A stretch of DNA of 64,000 bases from Phaeobacter sp. A36a-5a. Its GTDB lineage: Bacteria; Pseudomonadota; Alphaproteobacteria; Rhodobacterales; Rhodobacteraceae. The notes under the pieces are model-generated. The model saw nothing but the letters and a program-made list of their open reading frames with translations, was not told where the DNA came from and did not search any database. This document shows positions 24,123 through 32,256 of the stretch, in pieces. The position numbers were made by a program, and so were the translations under genes. The stretch covers positions 62,001 to 126,000 of the forward strand of contig NZ_JBBLYU010000005.1 of assembly GCF_037911135.1 (NCBI RefSeq), in the 5' to 3' direction. Every line of letters starts with the position of its first letter. Position 1 is the stretch's first letter.

Positions 24123-26270
24123 ATGCAGCAGCAAGAGGGCTTTGACTTGACAGATCATGTAGAACGACCCCGTTTTCTTCAAAGTCTGGTTGCGGATAAT
24201 TGGGAGCATCGCCCGGGTGAGACACTGAGCCTTGCCAATGCTGCGACCGATCGACCGAATGCGATCCTGTCCTTCAGTGCTGATGACGGGCGAGAGGCGG
24301 TCGACTATGCACGTGCGATTGGCGGGCCGGCGCTGCGCGCCATGGGATTCCACGATCGCGCGCAACGGCTGCGGTCTCTAGCACGGGTTCTGAACGACAG
24401 CCGCGCAGGGCTATATCGTGAGAGCCTGACGATCGGCGCGACGCGGCACGATTGCCTGCTGGACGTCGACGCTGGCATTGCGCGTCTTGCGGCGCTGGCA
24501 GGTCAGGCGCTGAAATCCCTGCCCAATGCCCCTGTGCTGCATCTTGAAGATGCTATCGGACCGGCCGGCGCAACCGGTCGACAACAGATATTGGCCCCGC
24601 TTGCTGGCGTTGCCGTGCATATCACCGCGTTGGATAGCCCCGTATCGGGGCTGCTGGAGCAGATCGCGCCCGCGCTGATCGCCGGTGTGCCGTGCATCAT
24701 CTGCCCTGATCCCGCCACCGCCTGTGTGAGCGAACGTCTGGTAAAACTGATCCATCAGAGCCAAACGCTGCCAACTGGCGCAGTGCAGTTGCTCTATTGT
24801 CCGCCCCTCGGGGTGTTGGAGTATCTGGCCGCAGGTGATGCGGTCAGCTTTGCCGGAGGGCGCGACGTCGCCCGGAAGTTGCGACAGCACCCAGGGATTG
24901 CCGCAGGTCTGGTACGCTTTCAATCCTGTGAGACAGGTCTGTCTGCGGCGATTCTAGGCAGTGATGTCGCACCCGGGAGCCCGGAATTTGAGTTCTTCCT
25001 CCGCGAGATCCGCAGCGAATTGATCCTGCGGGCGGGTCAACGGCGTCACGCGGTGCGTCGCATTCTGCTGCCGCGCTACCGCGAGGATGAAGTGGTGGAG
25101 CGTTTGGTCGAAACCCTATCCGAGATCGCTATTGGGCAGCCGGATGACCCCGCTACGCAGATGGGCCCATTGGTGTCGCGGGCGCATCTGAAGACGGCTC
25201 AGAACGCGCTTGCCGAGCTGCGCCGCGCCGCCGATGTGATATCCGGTCCTATCCTCGCGGCGGCACCGGAAGGGGGGGCATTTCTCGCACCAGTGCTGCT
25301 GCATTGTCGCCAGCCTGCCCAGTCCTCTGTCATCCACGAGACCTTTGTGCAGGGGCCGGTTGCAACCGTGATGGCCTATGACAGCCTATGTGATGCGATT
25401 GCCCTGGCCAATCTGGCGCCCTGCTCGCGGTTCTCGACCGTATTCACCAATGACAGTCCGCTGGCGCAGGAGGCTGCCGCCTGTCTGACCTCCGCAGAAG
25501 GCCAGGTCAGAATTTGCGGCAGCGAAATGGCGCGTCAGGCATTGGAGCTGTCAACCGATCCAACCGTTCCGCGTCTCTTCTCCGCTACGCATCACAGTCA
25601 GGTCTGCGGTGCCGAGGATATTCGCCGCACAGTTGCGGCCTATATGATGCGGACAGAAATTCACGCACCGCCGCAGTTGCTGACGGCGTTGACGGGGCGC
25701 TGGGTCGAGGGCGCTGAAACCAGACGCAATGGTCACCCGTTCCGCAAGTCACTGGAAACACTGCGCATCGGCGACCAGCTAATCACCGAGACAAGAAAGA
25801 TCACCGAACAGGATGTTGAGCAGTTTGCCCATTTTACTGGTGATGTCTTCTACGCTCATATGGACCGGGAGGCCGCGCGTGCGCATCCGTTTTTTGACGA
25901 CCGTGTGGCGCATGGCCAGCTGGTCGTTTCCTTTGCGAATGGGCTGCTTGTCGATCCGGCACCGGGCCCGGTCTTGGCCAATATTGGTTCCGACAATCTG
26001 CGCTTTCATGCGCCGGTATATTTTGGCGACTGCCTGCATGTTCGCGTGACCTGCAAGGAGATCACGCCGCGTGCCTCTGCGCCTTTTGGCGATGTGCGAT
26101 GGGATTGCTGTGTGCTGAATGCCTGCGGTGCGGTCGTGGCGCGCTTTGATCTGCTGACGCTGGTGATGAAGACCTGGCCGCCTGTTCCGCAGGGGAGGAC
26201 CGGCACCGCGGCGGTGGCTGTTGTCACATCGGATAGGCCAGAGGCGTCTGTCACACAGCCCGCTGAATAA
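24123..26270 (+). CDS. paaZ2: PaaZ2, ring-processing enzyme of TDA biosynthesis: dead ALDH domain fused to MaoC enoyl-CoA hydratase
   Basis: A 715-aa protein with PaaZ architecture: aldehyde dehydrogenase-like domain (about 15-520) and MaoC hydratase domain (about 545-690). The hydratase catalytic pair is present in FTGDVFYAHMD (Asp574, His579), and FFDDRVAHGQLVVSFANGL is typical. In the ALDH domain, the catalytic Cys of PaaZ (GQKCTAIRR, Cys295 in E. coli) is Arg308 here (GQRRHAVRR), and the general-base Glu256 aligns with Cys269 (QSCETG). PaaZ normally opens the oxepin-CoA ring and oxidises the resulting aldehyde. Without ALDH activity the aldehyde can condense to the seven-membered TDA precursor, the role known for PaaZ2 in TDA producers. 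A TTG at 24147 behind AAGAGGG is an alternative start. tdaF follows 31 nt later. Confidence 0.93.
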   Translation: MQQQEGFDLTDHVERPRFLQSLVADNWEHRPGETLSLANAATDRPNAILSFSADDGREAVDYARAIGGPALRAMGFHDRAQRLRSLARVLNDSRAGLYRESLTIGATRHDCLLDVDAGIARLAALAGQALKSLPNAPVLHLEDAIGPAGATGRQQILAPLAGVAVHITALDSPVSGLLEQIAPALIAGVPCIICPDPATACVSERLVKLIHQSQTLPTGAVQLLYCPPLGVLEYLAAGDAVSFAGGRDVARKLRQHPGIAAGLVRFQSCETGLSAAILGSDVAPGSPEFEFFLREIRSELILRAGQRRHAVRRILLPRYREDEVVERLVETLSEIAIGQPDDPATQMGPLVSRAHLKTAQNALAELRRAADVISGPILAAAPEGGAFLAPVLLHCRQPAQSSVIHETFVQGPVATVMAYDSLCDAIALANLAPCSRFSTVFTNDSPLAQEAAACLTSAEGQVRICGSEMARQALELSTDPTVPRLFSATHHSQVCGAEDIRRTVAAYMMRTEIHAPPQLLTALTGRWVEGAETRRNGHPFRKSLETLRIGDQLITETRKITEQDVEQFAHFTGDVFYAHMDREAARAHPFFDDRVAHGQLVVSFANGLLVDPAPGPVLANIGSDNLRFHAPVYFGDCLHVRVTCKEITPRASAPFGDVRWDCCVLNACGAVVARFDLLTLVMKTWPPVPQGRTGTAAVAVVTSDRPEASVTQPAE

Positions 26271-26301
26271 TCAGAAATTCAACTGAGATAGGATATTTTC
26301 G

Positions 26302-26883
26302 ATGACGAACACCGAGATCGACACCCCGTCACGCCCGCGCATTCTGATTGGCGTTACCGGCTCTCTGGATGCCACAATGCTGCCGCTCTATCTGCGAGCA
26401 ATCAAAAATGAGATCGACTGTGAACTGACCGCGCTGTTCACTCCGACAGCGACGAAATTTGTAAACATGGACGCGGTTGCACTGTTCCTTGATCGGGTGA
26501 TCAGCGGCGATAACCCGAAGGACTGGCCGACAGACAAGCCGGGGCGTATTGTAGCGGATCATGACATTCTCGCCATCCTGCCGACTACAGCGAACACGCT
26601 TTCGGCGATTGCGCACGGGTCCTCGCAGAACCGGCTAACCACCGTTGTCCTTGCGGCGACTTTCCCGGTTCTGCTCTTTCCTGTGATGGGTGGCCCCATG
26701 TGGGAAAAACCCGCAGTCCGCCGGAACGTGATGCAATTGCGCGAGGACGGTTATGAGGTTTTTGAGCCGGTATGGCGCGAGAACTACGATCCCTTGCTAA
26801 AGATCCAGCATGGGCATCATTCGCTCCCTGATCCGGAGCAGGTGGTGCAGATTCTGCAAAGCCGTTTGCCTTCGGCTGGTTAG
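26302..26883 (+). CDS. tdaF: TdaF, HFCD/PPC-decarboxylase-family flavoprotein of TDA biosynthesis
   Basis: A 193-aa flavoprotein of the homo-oligomeric flavin-containing Cys decarboxylase family (phosphopantothenoylcysteine decarboxylase, EpiD-like). Visible motifs are the N-terminal ILIGVTGSLDATMLPLYLRAI flavin-binding segment, the PASANT-like ILPTTANTLSAIAHG and the PxMNxxMW-like PVMGGPMWEKPAVRRNV. The family oxidatively decarboxylates C-terminal or S-linked cysteine. In TDA biosynthesis TdaF is known to be required, with a proposed part in sulfur handling. Co-transcription with paaZ2 and location apart from tdaABCDE match known TDA loci. Confidence 0.9.
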   Translation: MTNTEIDTPSRPRILIGVTGSLDATMLPLYLRAIKNEIDCELTALFTPTATKFVNMDAVALFLDRVISGDNPKDWPTDKPGRIVADHDILAILPTTANTLSAIAHGSSQNRLTTVVLAATFPVLLFPVMGGPMWEKPAVRRNVMQLREDGYEVFEPVWRENYDPLLKIQHGHHSLPDPEQVVQILQSRLPSAG

Positions 26884-26908
26884 CCCGCAGCATGTAATCT
26901 GAGGTGAT

Positions 26909-26932
26909 ACGGTGCAGCACCTGCTGCGCCGT
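26909..26932. terminator. Hairpin terminator after tdaF
   Basis: Arms ACGGTGCAG (26909-26917) and CTGCGCCGT (26924-26932) pair over nine positions with one G-U, loop CACCTG, followed by TTG. It lies between convergent tdaF and the secreted-protein gene at 26943 and can serve either strand. The T-tract is short. Confidence 0.5.
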
Positions 26933-26942
26933 TTGATGCCTG

Positions 26943-27383
26943 TCAGGGAGCTTTGATCAACAGCGTTTTGACAAACATGCCTCCCCCCGGTCGCCCCAGA
27001 ACGCGATGGTCCTGCGCCCGCAGCGAGACGGTGATCTCATGCGTCCCGCTTGGCAGATGCCCGATCACGATATGAGGCTGGTAGGCGGTTACGATCTTCT
27101 CAGCACCCAGATGGACATGGGCATGGCCGCGGGCCAAAGCCTTGGCCTCGCTGATGCAAAGATCGGTAAACACGAAATTCTCAACCTCGATTTTCAGATG
27201 CCAGCCATCGATTGGCGTGTAGCTCGCTGTAACATCAAGCTCGGGTAGCGGGTGATCGTCTGGCAGGGTGGCGAAGAGTGCTGCCGGCAGCTCGTCGATC
27301 ATCGCCACAAGAGGCAGACCGGCGCAAATGGCAATCAGCGGGGCCGAGGCGAGCATGCTGACGCTGAAGACGAATTTCAACAT
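26943..27383 (-). CDS. Secreted protein of unknown function
   Basis: A 146-aa protein with a hydrophobic N-terminal signal (FVFSVSMLASAPLIAICAGLPLVAMI). A small beta-rich domain follows (VTASYTPIDGWHLKIEVENFVFT, HAHVHLGAEKI, LPSGTHEITVSLRAQDHRVLG). The His-rich HAHVHLG is reminiscent of metal-binding periplasmic proteins, but I do not recognise the family. It follows the DoxX-like membrane protein gene by 6 nt on the same strand, so the two probably form an operon. Confidence 0.65.
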   Translation of the reverse strand: MLKFVFSVSMLASAPLIAICAGLPLVAMIDELPAALFATLPDDHPLPELDVTASYTPIDGWHLKIEVENFVFTDLCISEAKALARGHAHVHLGAEKIVTAYQPHIVIGHLPSGTHEITVSLRAQDHRVLGRPGGGMFVKTLLIKAP

Positions 27384-27389
27384 CTACTC

Positions 27390-28448
27390 TCATACCGTCT
27401 GGGGTGCACCAAGGCGATGCGGCCGTCTCAATAGGTCGACAGGCGCCCCACCGTGCAGCAGGAAAAACAGGAAGACGCCGTAAAGATTGCCGTGCAGCAG
27501 CGGAGATTCTGCCAGGCTGACGGCAAAGAAGGTGAAGGCGAACAGCAGGAATACTGCGATTGGCCGGATGAGCTGCCCCAGCGCCAACAGCACACCGGCG
27601 ACCAGCTCGATTGCCATCATGATCAGCGCGACAAATGGCAGCGGCAGTCCAAAGAACCACATGTTGCCGTGCTCGAGTATGGCGATCAGCAGCGTCGGTT
27701 GAAGGAATTTCACTAGGATGGCAATGGTTGCAAAAGTTCCGCCCATGGTGACTTGAACCAGACACCAGACCAAACCGGGGGCATTGGGAAGAAGTGCAGG
27801 GAAACCTGGCGGCAAGTAATAATCGACGCTAAGTGATCCGCCGCCAAAATGCAGCAGCAACAGCGCGGGGGCGGCGAAATGGAAGCCGTAGTAGGCGATG
27901 AAATCGAGCGAGAAGAGGAGACTGCCAAGGGCGACAAGACATAAGATGCCGAAGGCGGCGAACCGTGTGCCGAGACCGAGCACCAGAAAGACCGATGAAA
28001 TCAGTGCAGGCAGGGCCAGCCAGTCCCAACCTGGGATCAGAGCCAACTGCATGTCTGGCACGAAGAGCGTTGGCGTGCTCCACATCTCGGTTCCGTGGCG
28101 CGGCAAACCTCCAAGCGCGTTCAGACCGACCGTCGTTCCCAGTCCGATCCGCAGACATAAGGTCCCCCAATCGGCGCTGCATTTCTGCAGGGGCTTACAG
28201 ATGCGGTCCTCCAATGGGCGCAGGATTTGCCCGGCAAGGACCATCGCAAAGATGGCGGTTGCGGCAAGACACGCAAAGCCGATCAGCAGGATCGGACTGC
28301 GAAACAGGTCCGGTACCGTCGCTTGAGAAAGCGAGAGAACTTCGTCAGGCGTAAGCAGCCAGGGTTCATGGGCGATGGCTGGATCGCCGATCAGGACCAG
28401 CCCAAGGCTCAAGAAAGCGGCCATCTGTGCAGAATTAGGCTGCGCCAT
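27390..28448 (-). CDS. DoxX-like multi-pass membrane protein
   Basis: A 352-aa protein starting at ATG 28448 with AAGGAG 9-14 nt upstream. It has an N-terminal secretory helix ending DPAIAHEPWLLTPDEV and then about eight further transmembrane helices (for example ILLIGFACLAATAIFAMVLA and ALISSVFLVLGLGTRFAAFG). The GxxTRFAAFG and LxxGQLIRPIAVFLL signatures suggest the DoxX/SURF4-type fold, whose members are linked to redox or thiol stress at the membrane. The periplasmic HEPW region next to the signal is unusual. Function is unknown; neighbours are the secreted protein and a haloperoxidase-like enzyme. Confidence 0.7.
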   Translation of the reverse strand: MAQPNSAQMAAFLSLGLVLIGDPAIAHEPWLLTPDEVLSLSQATVPDLFRSPILLIGFACLAATAIFAMVLAGQILRPLEDRICKPLQKCSADWGTLCLRIGLGTTVGLNALGGLPRHGTEMWSTPTLFVPDMQLALIPGWDWLALPALISSVFLVLGLGTRFAAFGILCLVALGSLLFSLDFIAYYGFHFAAPALLLLHFGGGSLSVDYYLPPGFPALLPNAPGLVWCLVQVTMGGTFATIAILVKFLQPTLLIAILEHGNMWFFGLPLPFVALIMMAIELVAGVLLALGQLIRPIAVFLLFAFTFFAVSLAESPLLHGNLYGVFLFFLLHGGAPVDLLRRPHRLGAPQTV

Positions 28449-28504
28449 GGTCTGGCTCCTTGGCTGGATACGTGCGGTGACCGGATCAAGCACCGCGGCC
28501 GTAG

Positions 28505-28535
28505 CCCCGCAGCAGGCAGATTACTTGCTGCGGGG
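28505..28535. terminator. Strong hairpin downstream of haloperoxidase-like gene
   Basis: Perfect 10-base arms CCCCGCAGCA (28505-28514) and TGCTGCGGGG (28526-28535) with an 11-base loop, starting 6 nt after the stop of the leftward gene at 28542. No T-run follows on the minus strand, so it may only attenuate read-through into the DoxX-like gene. Confidence 0.5.
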
Positions 28536-28541
28536 GAGGGA

Positions 28542-29867
28542 TTATTGCGACAATTTGGTTGAGAGGATACCGGCGCAATCGGCACCGCCCCCGCCGCTCA
28601 CGGCCTGTGCGGAGGCTACGGGTGACAGAAACTCAGCGCTGATATAGCTGCCGATCTGATAACCCAGCATGTCGCCGACCGTGTTGGAGCGTCGATAATG
28701 AACCCCTCCGATGACCCGCGATTCTGCTTCTTCCTCCGCAAATTGGGCAAAGGTTTGATAGCTGCGGCTATAGCCATCCTTGCCTTCAAAGCTAAAGGTG
28801 AACTCATCGGCGCCGAATACCGCTTCCATCACCTGCTGGGCAGCGCTGCCGCTGGTGCAATGCTGACAGGGGTATTCCGGGTGCATCGGCGCCGCCACCA
28901 GCGGCGTCCAGCCGTCCATGGTGTCGAGCTGCGGATGATCGTACCCGTTGCCAACCGCGGCCAGCGCGGTTTCCGGCCGCCAGAACTGGTAGGTGTATTT
29001 GGCATCGAACCCGGCAACCAGAGCGTCGGTCAATGCGATATTCAAAAGCGCCAAGGTTCGCGCTTCCTCCACCAGTGGCAGGGCGCAGGCGCGGCTGCTG
29101 TCACGGGCGATCTGGTTCCAGGCGCCTGATCCAGACCCGGCGTGAAGCTTCGCGATTGCAATAAGATCAGGATCGGTTTGCGAGGTGGAGCCGCCGAGTT
29201 GCGCGACTTCTGCCAGATCACGCTGGAATTGCATGCTGTCGAGCTGTGGCGGCGGCGGGACACCAAACTGCTTTGCGGAGGTGAGTGCAAAGGGCTGCAT
29301 ATGTCGAATTTTCGGAGCAACCATCGGACGTCCGGAGGTAGGCTGATAGATGCCATTTTCGCCTGGTCCGGGGGTGAAGTCGTTTGCGAAATCAGCGCCG
29401 TCGGCGGCGCGTTTGTCCAACACCGCCTGCGCAGCTGCGGTACCGAGCCGGATCCCCGCTGCGCGGGCGGTTGCATCTGTCACCTCGGCGAGGACAGTCT
29501 CAGCCGCCATTGCCAGATCTGCTGCGCGCTCGGGCATCAGCTGCTGCATTATGGTCAGGGCCGCTTGCGTTACCGCTGCGCGTCTGTCCGCAGTCGGATC
29601 CTGCGCACCGTCGTAGGCATAGGCATGGTATGCGCCATCAACGGCGTTTGCAGCGTCAAACATGGCGGCATGCAGCAGCGCCAGCGTGCGCTGGCGCTGC
29701 GCGCCGGGCCATTTTTCCTCAACGACGAAACGCATCGCGGTTTCTTGCCAATCGGCAGCCAGCTCAGCCTGCGCCGGTCCGCTAACAGAGAAAAGAGCGG
29801 CTGTTGCCAAACTTGCGATAGAGGCATGAGAGAGCAACTGGTGGCGCCAAGGGGTCAGGGTCAACAT
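28542..29867 (-). CDS. Vanadium-dependent haloperoxidase / PAP2-superfamily protein, secreted
   Basis: A 441-aa protein with a signal peptide (ASIASLATAALFSVSGPAQA). Vanadate/phosphate-binding motifs are readable: K290-x6-R297-P298 (KYTYQFWRP), the PSGH-type box as PCQH (333-336) and SRxxxxxH (SRVIGGVH, 383-390). The usual Asp after motif 3 is Ser (HYRRS). This fits secreted VHPO-like proteins that act as halogenating enzymes or acid phosphatases; activity cannot be decided from sequence. It stands alone between hairpins, within the insert separating the two TDA blocks. Confidence 0.82.
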   Translation of the reverse strand: MLTLTPWRHQLLSHASIASLATAALFSVSGPAQAELAADWQETAMRFVVEEKWPGAQRQRTLALLHAAMFDAANAVDGAYHAYAYDGAQDPTADRRAAVTQAALTIMQQLMPERAADLAMAAETVLAEVTDATARAAGIRLGTAAAQAVLDKRAADGADFANDFTPGPGENGIYQPTSGRPMVAPKIRHMQPFALTSAKQFGVPPPPQLDSMQFQRDLAEVAQLGGSTSQTDPDLIAIAKLHAGSGSGAWNQIARDSSRACALPLVEEARTLALLNIALTDALVAGFDAKYTYQFWRPETALAAVGNGYDHPQLDTMDGWTPLVAAPMHPEYPCQHCTSGSAAQQVMEAVFGADEFTFSFEGKDGYSRSYQTFAQFAEEEAESRVIGGVHYRRSNTVGDMLGYQIGSYISAEFLSPVASAQAVSGGGGADCAGILSTKLSQ

Positions 29868-29940
29868 CGGAGTACCTCGTCCGTGATAAGTGCAGCTATA
29901 GGTAGAAATGCTTTGGCCGCTCGTACAAATCGAAAGTCCC

Positions 29941-29977
29941 GAAGGCGCCCCTCAGGTTTTCTTCTGGGGGCGCCTTC
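29941..29977. terminator. Terminator downstream of SLC13 transporter gene
   Basis: Eleven-base perfect arms GAAGGCGCCCC (29941-29951) and GGGGCGCCTTC (29967-29977) enclose a 15-base loop. It begins 24 nt beyond the leftward transporter's stop; on the minus strand the stem is followed by GGGACTTTCGATTT, moderately T-rich. It separates this gene from the haloperoxidase-like gene. Confidence 0.65.
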
Positions 29978-30000
29978 TACGCGGTCAGATGGCCAGCAAC

Positions 30001-31458
30001 TCAGAGCATGCCCAATAGGTGCCACCACATAAGATCCAGTGGGGCAAGCAGCAGAAGGCTGATGAAGAACAGGCTGAGACAAAGACGGATTATTGCTTTG
30101 GCTGGAAGGTTTCCGGCCTGAATGGCAGCGACCAGCGGCGGCGCCTGAAAGGGTAGGAAGACATTTGAGAAAGCCACAACCTGCGTCATCAGAACGGTTT
30201 CCAACGGCAGGCCGGTGGCTTCTGACAGCTCACCGGCGAGCGGAGTCATTACGGCCGGGACACCGGGCAGATTGGTAATCATCGCGACCAGTGTCGACAG
30301 CCCGATCAGGATAGATGTGTTCCAGACCGGCCAATCCGCGGCAAAGGCAACCGTTCCAGTGACCGCACCAACCACGGCTTCGCCCAGACCCGCCGACGAA
30401 ATGACGGCGCCCAGCCCCATGATGCCGGCGACAAACAGCAAGGCCCCATAGCTCAGATCGGTGTTGATGCACCCCTTGCGTGTGAGATTCGCGCCAGGCA
30501 GCAGGCAGATCAGTGCAGCTGCCATACCCACCCATGCGGGTGACACCATATGGATCTGGTCCGTGAGCCACAGCAACAGGCAAAGCGCCAGTACCAGGCT
30601 CAGCGCCCGCTCCTGCCGGCTGAATGGTTCAGATGTGGTTGTCGGCGCGACGCTATGGGGCGGTATCCGGTCGGGGAACATCATCAGCGCAAGCCCGACC
30701 AAGACTGCCGATTTCACAACGCCAAGCACCGGAAAATGCAGCAGGAGATAATCGAAATAGGAGATATTGAGTCCGTAAATGGTTTCCCCCATCCCGACGA
30801 GGATCATGTTCGGAGCATTTGCAGGCAGGATGGTGAAGGCCGGAGCAAAGGTGCCGAATGTAGCAACCGCCAGCATCCCGGTCCGGCCATTTGATGCCGG
30901 ACCAAAACCGACGCGCTCAGCCAAGGCGGAGATTATCGGAAGAAGGATCATGATCCGCCCAATCGAGGATGGCATGACAAAGGCCAGCGCGACCGAGAAG
31001 ACGACAATGCCACTCAGCAGGCCGCCATAGCTGCGCAGGGGCAACAGGGCCAGCACGCTGGCGGCCCGCTTGTCGAGGGCCGTGTGCTTGATCGCGGCAC
31101 CGAGGACCAGGCCACTGAAAAGCAACCAGAACGTAGAAGAGTGAAAGCCCGAGAATATCGTCTCAGGTGCAGCAACTCCCAATACGACGGCGACGAGAAA
31201 GAACGCCAGAGCGGTCCAATATTCAGGGACGAGGCCAGTCGCCCACAAACCGATTGCGCTCACCGCGAGTGCCGCGACGATGGCCAGATCCGGGGCGAGG
31301 TGGACCCAGGTCGCAAGCGCCGCGAGTCCGGCACAGGCGAAGATCAGCAGCAATGTCCACAGTGATCGCCCCGTACGAAGCAGCTGCGGTAGCGTGTGGC
31401 TTGTCGGCGGCATTGGCGGTGTGGATTTCGGGGCTGCGGGGTGGCTTTGATCGGTCAT
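30001..31458 (-). CDS. SLC13/DASS-family sodium-dependent anion transporter
   Basis: A 485-aa membrane protein with about 11-12 helices. It contains the paired family signatures FSGFHSSTFWLLFSGLVLG and FVMPSSIGRIMILLPIISALAE in the first half, and MITNLPGVPAVMTPLAGELSEATGLP in the second. This is the SNT/SPT substrate- and sodium-binding pattern of di-/tricarboxylate or sulfate transporters. The start at ATG 31458 (MTDQSHPAAPKST) is preferred over an upstream in-frame ATG at 31590. Substrate is not certain; sulfate or a dicarboxylate are plausible. It is monocistronic. Confidence 0.85.
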   Translation of the reverse strand: MTDQSHPAAPKSTPPMPPTSHTLPQLLRTGRSLWTLLLIFACAGLAALATWVHLAPDLAIVAALAVSAIGLWATGLVPEYWTALAFFLVAVVLGVAAPETIFSGFHSSTFWLLFSGLVLGAAIKHTALDKRAASVLALLPLRSYGGLLSGIVVFSVALAFVMPSSIGRIMILLPIISALAERVGFGPASNGRTGMLAVATFGTFAPAFTILPANAPNMILVGMGETIYGLNISYFDYLLLHFPVLGVVKSAVLVGLALMMFPDRIPPHSVAPTTTSEPFSRQERALSLVLALCLLLWLTDQIHMVSPAWVGMAAALICLLPGANLTRKGCINTDLSYGALLFVAGIMGLGAVISSAGLGEAVVGAVTGTVAFAADWPVWNTSILIGLSTLVAMITNLPGVPAVMTPLAGELSEATGLPLETVLMTQVVAFSNVFLPFQAPPLVAAIQAGNLPAKAIIRLCLSLFFISLLLLAPLDLMWWHLLGML

Positions 31459-31755
31459 GCGTCTGAGGGTCCTATGGTCGATTATCAGGACACGATATGC
31501 CGCCGGATCAGGGTGCGAAGCCAATCGTTTTATCGGAGACGGGGTCTCATGAATTCCAAAGGCTCCGCTGACCTCAAGGTTCCACAACAACTAGAGCGTG
31601 CCCTCAGAAAAATGGAGGTCACGCATCCGGTCTTTCGATTTTACGATGCCCGGACTGCGTCATATCAGAAAGAAACCGTTCGACGGTGGCCCGCCCAGAC
31701 CTGTGCTTTCAGGTCCGCCAGCCCTTTCCCTCCCCAAGACCGATTGCGAGACGCC

Positions 31756-32214
31756 ATGACTGATGTGATGCAATTACTGACTGTGCCATCCGACAAGTTT
31801 CAAATCAGACCGATCGGTGTGATCCGCACTGGATTTGCAGAGGTCAAAGAATGCCCGATGTCAGGACGTCGCAACCCGGCAACCAGCCGGATTGAAGTGG
31901 CGCCCGAGTATCAGGCTGCATTGCATAACATCGAGCTCGCCTCTCATCTTTGGGTTCTTTACTGGCTGCATAAGTCCGACCGCAGCGCTTTGGTACGCCA
32001 GGCGCGAGGCAGTCAGGTCGCAAGGGGGATCTTTGCCAGCCGCGCGCCAAACCGGCCAAATCCCATTGGATTGAGCGCGGTGCAACTGCTGGATCAGTCC
32101 GATGGCGTGCTGACGATCAGCGGACTGGACTGCATCGACGGAACCCCGGTTATCGACCTGAAACCTGTTGTTCCCGAAGAAGATGCCCGCCCAGACGCGA
32201 CCATCGGCTGGTAG
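31756..32214 (+). CDS. TrmO/TsaA-like tRNA t6A37 methyltransferase family protein
   Basis: A 152-aa YaeB/TrmO (UPF0066) beta-barrel domain: FQIRPIGVIRTGF at the start, IELASHLWVLYWLHKSDRS, the SAM-binding RGIFASRAPNRPNPIGLSAVQLL and LDCIDGTPVIDLKP. The family N-methylates t6A37 of tRNA, although stand-alone short members next to transporters may have other substrates. I start at ATG 31756. The frame stays open upstream, and an ATG at 31549 would add 69 residues with a plausible helical sequence (QQLERALRKMEVTH), so a longer form is possible. The ABC transporter gene follows after 42 nt. Confidence 0.82.
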   Translation: MTDVMQLLTVPSDKFQIRPIGVIRTGFAEVKECPMSGRRNPATSRIEVAPEYQAALHNIELASHLWVLYWLHKSDRSALVRQARGSQVARGIFASRAPNRPNPIGLSAVQLLDQSDGVLTISGLDCIDGTPVIDLKPVVPEEDARPDATIGW

Positions 32215-32256
32215 CGCCCCTCCTGCGAGTGTTTCGGTAACGAAGAAAGTGATGCC

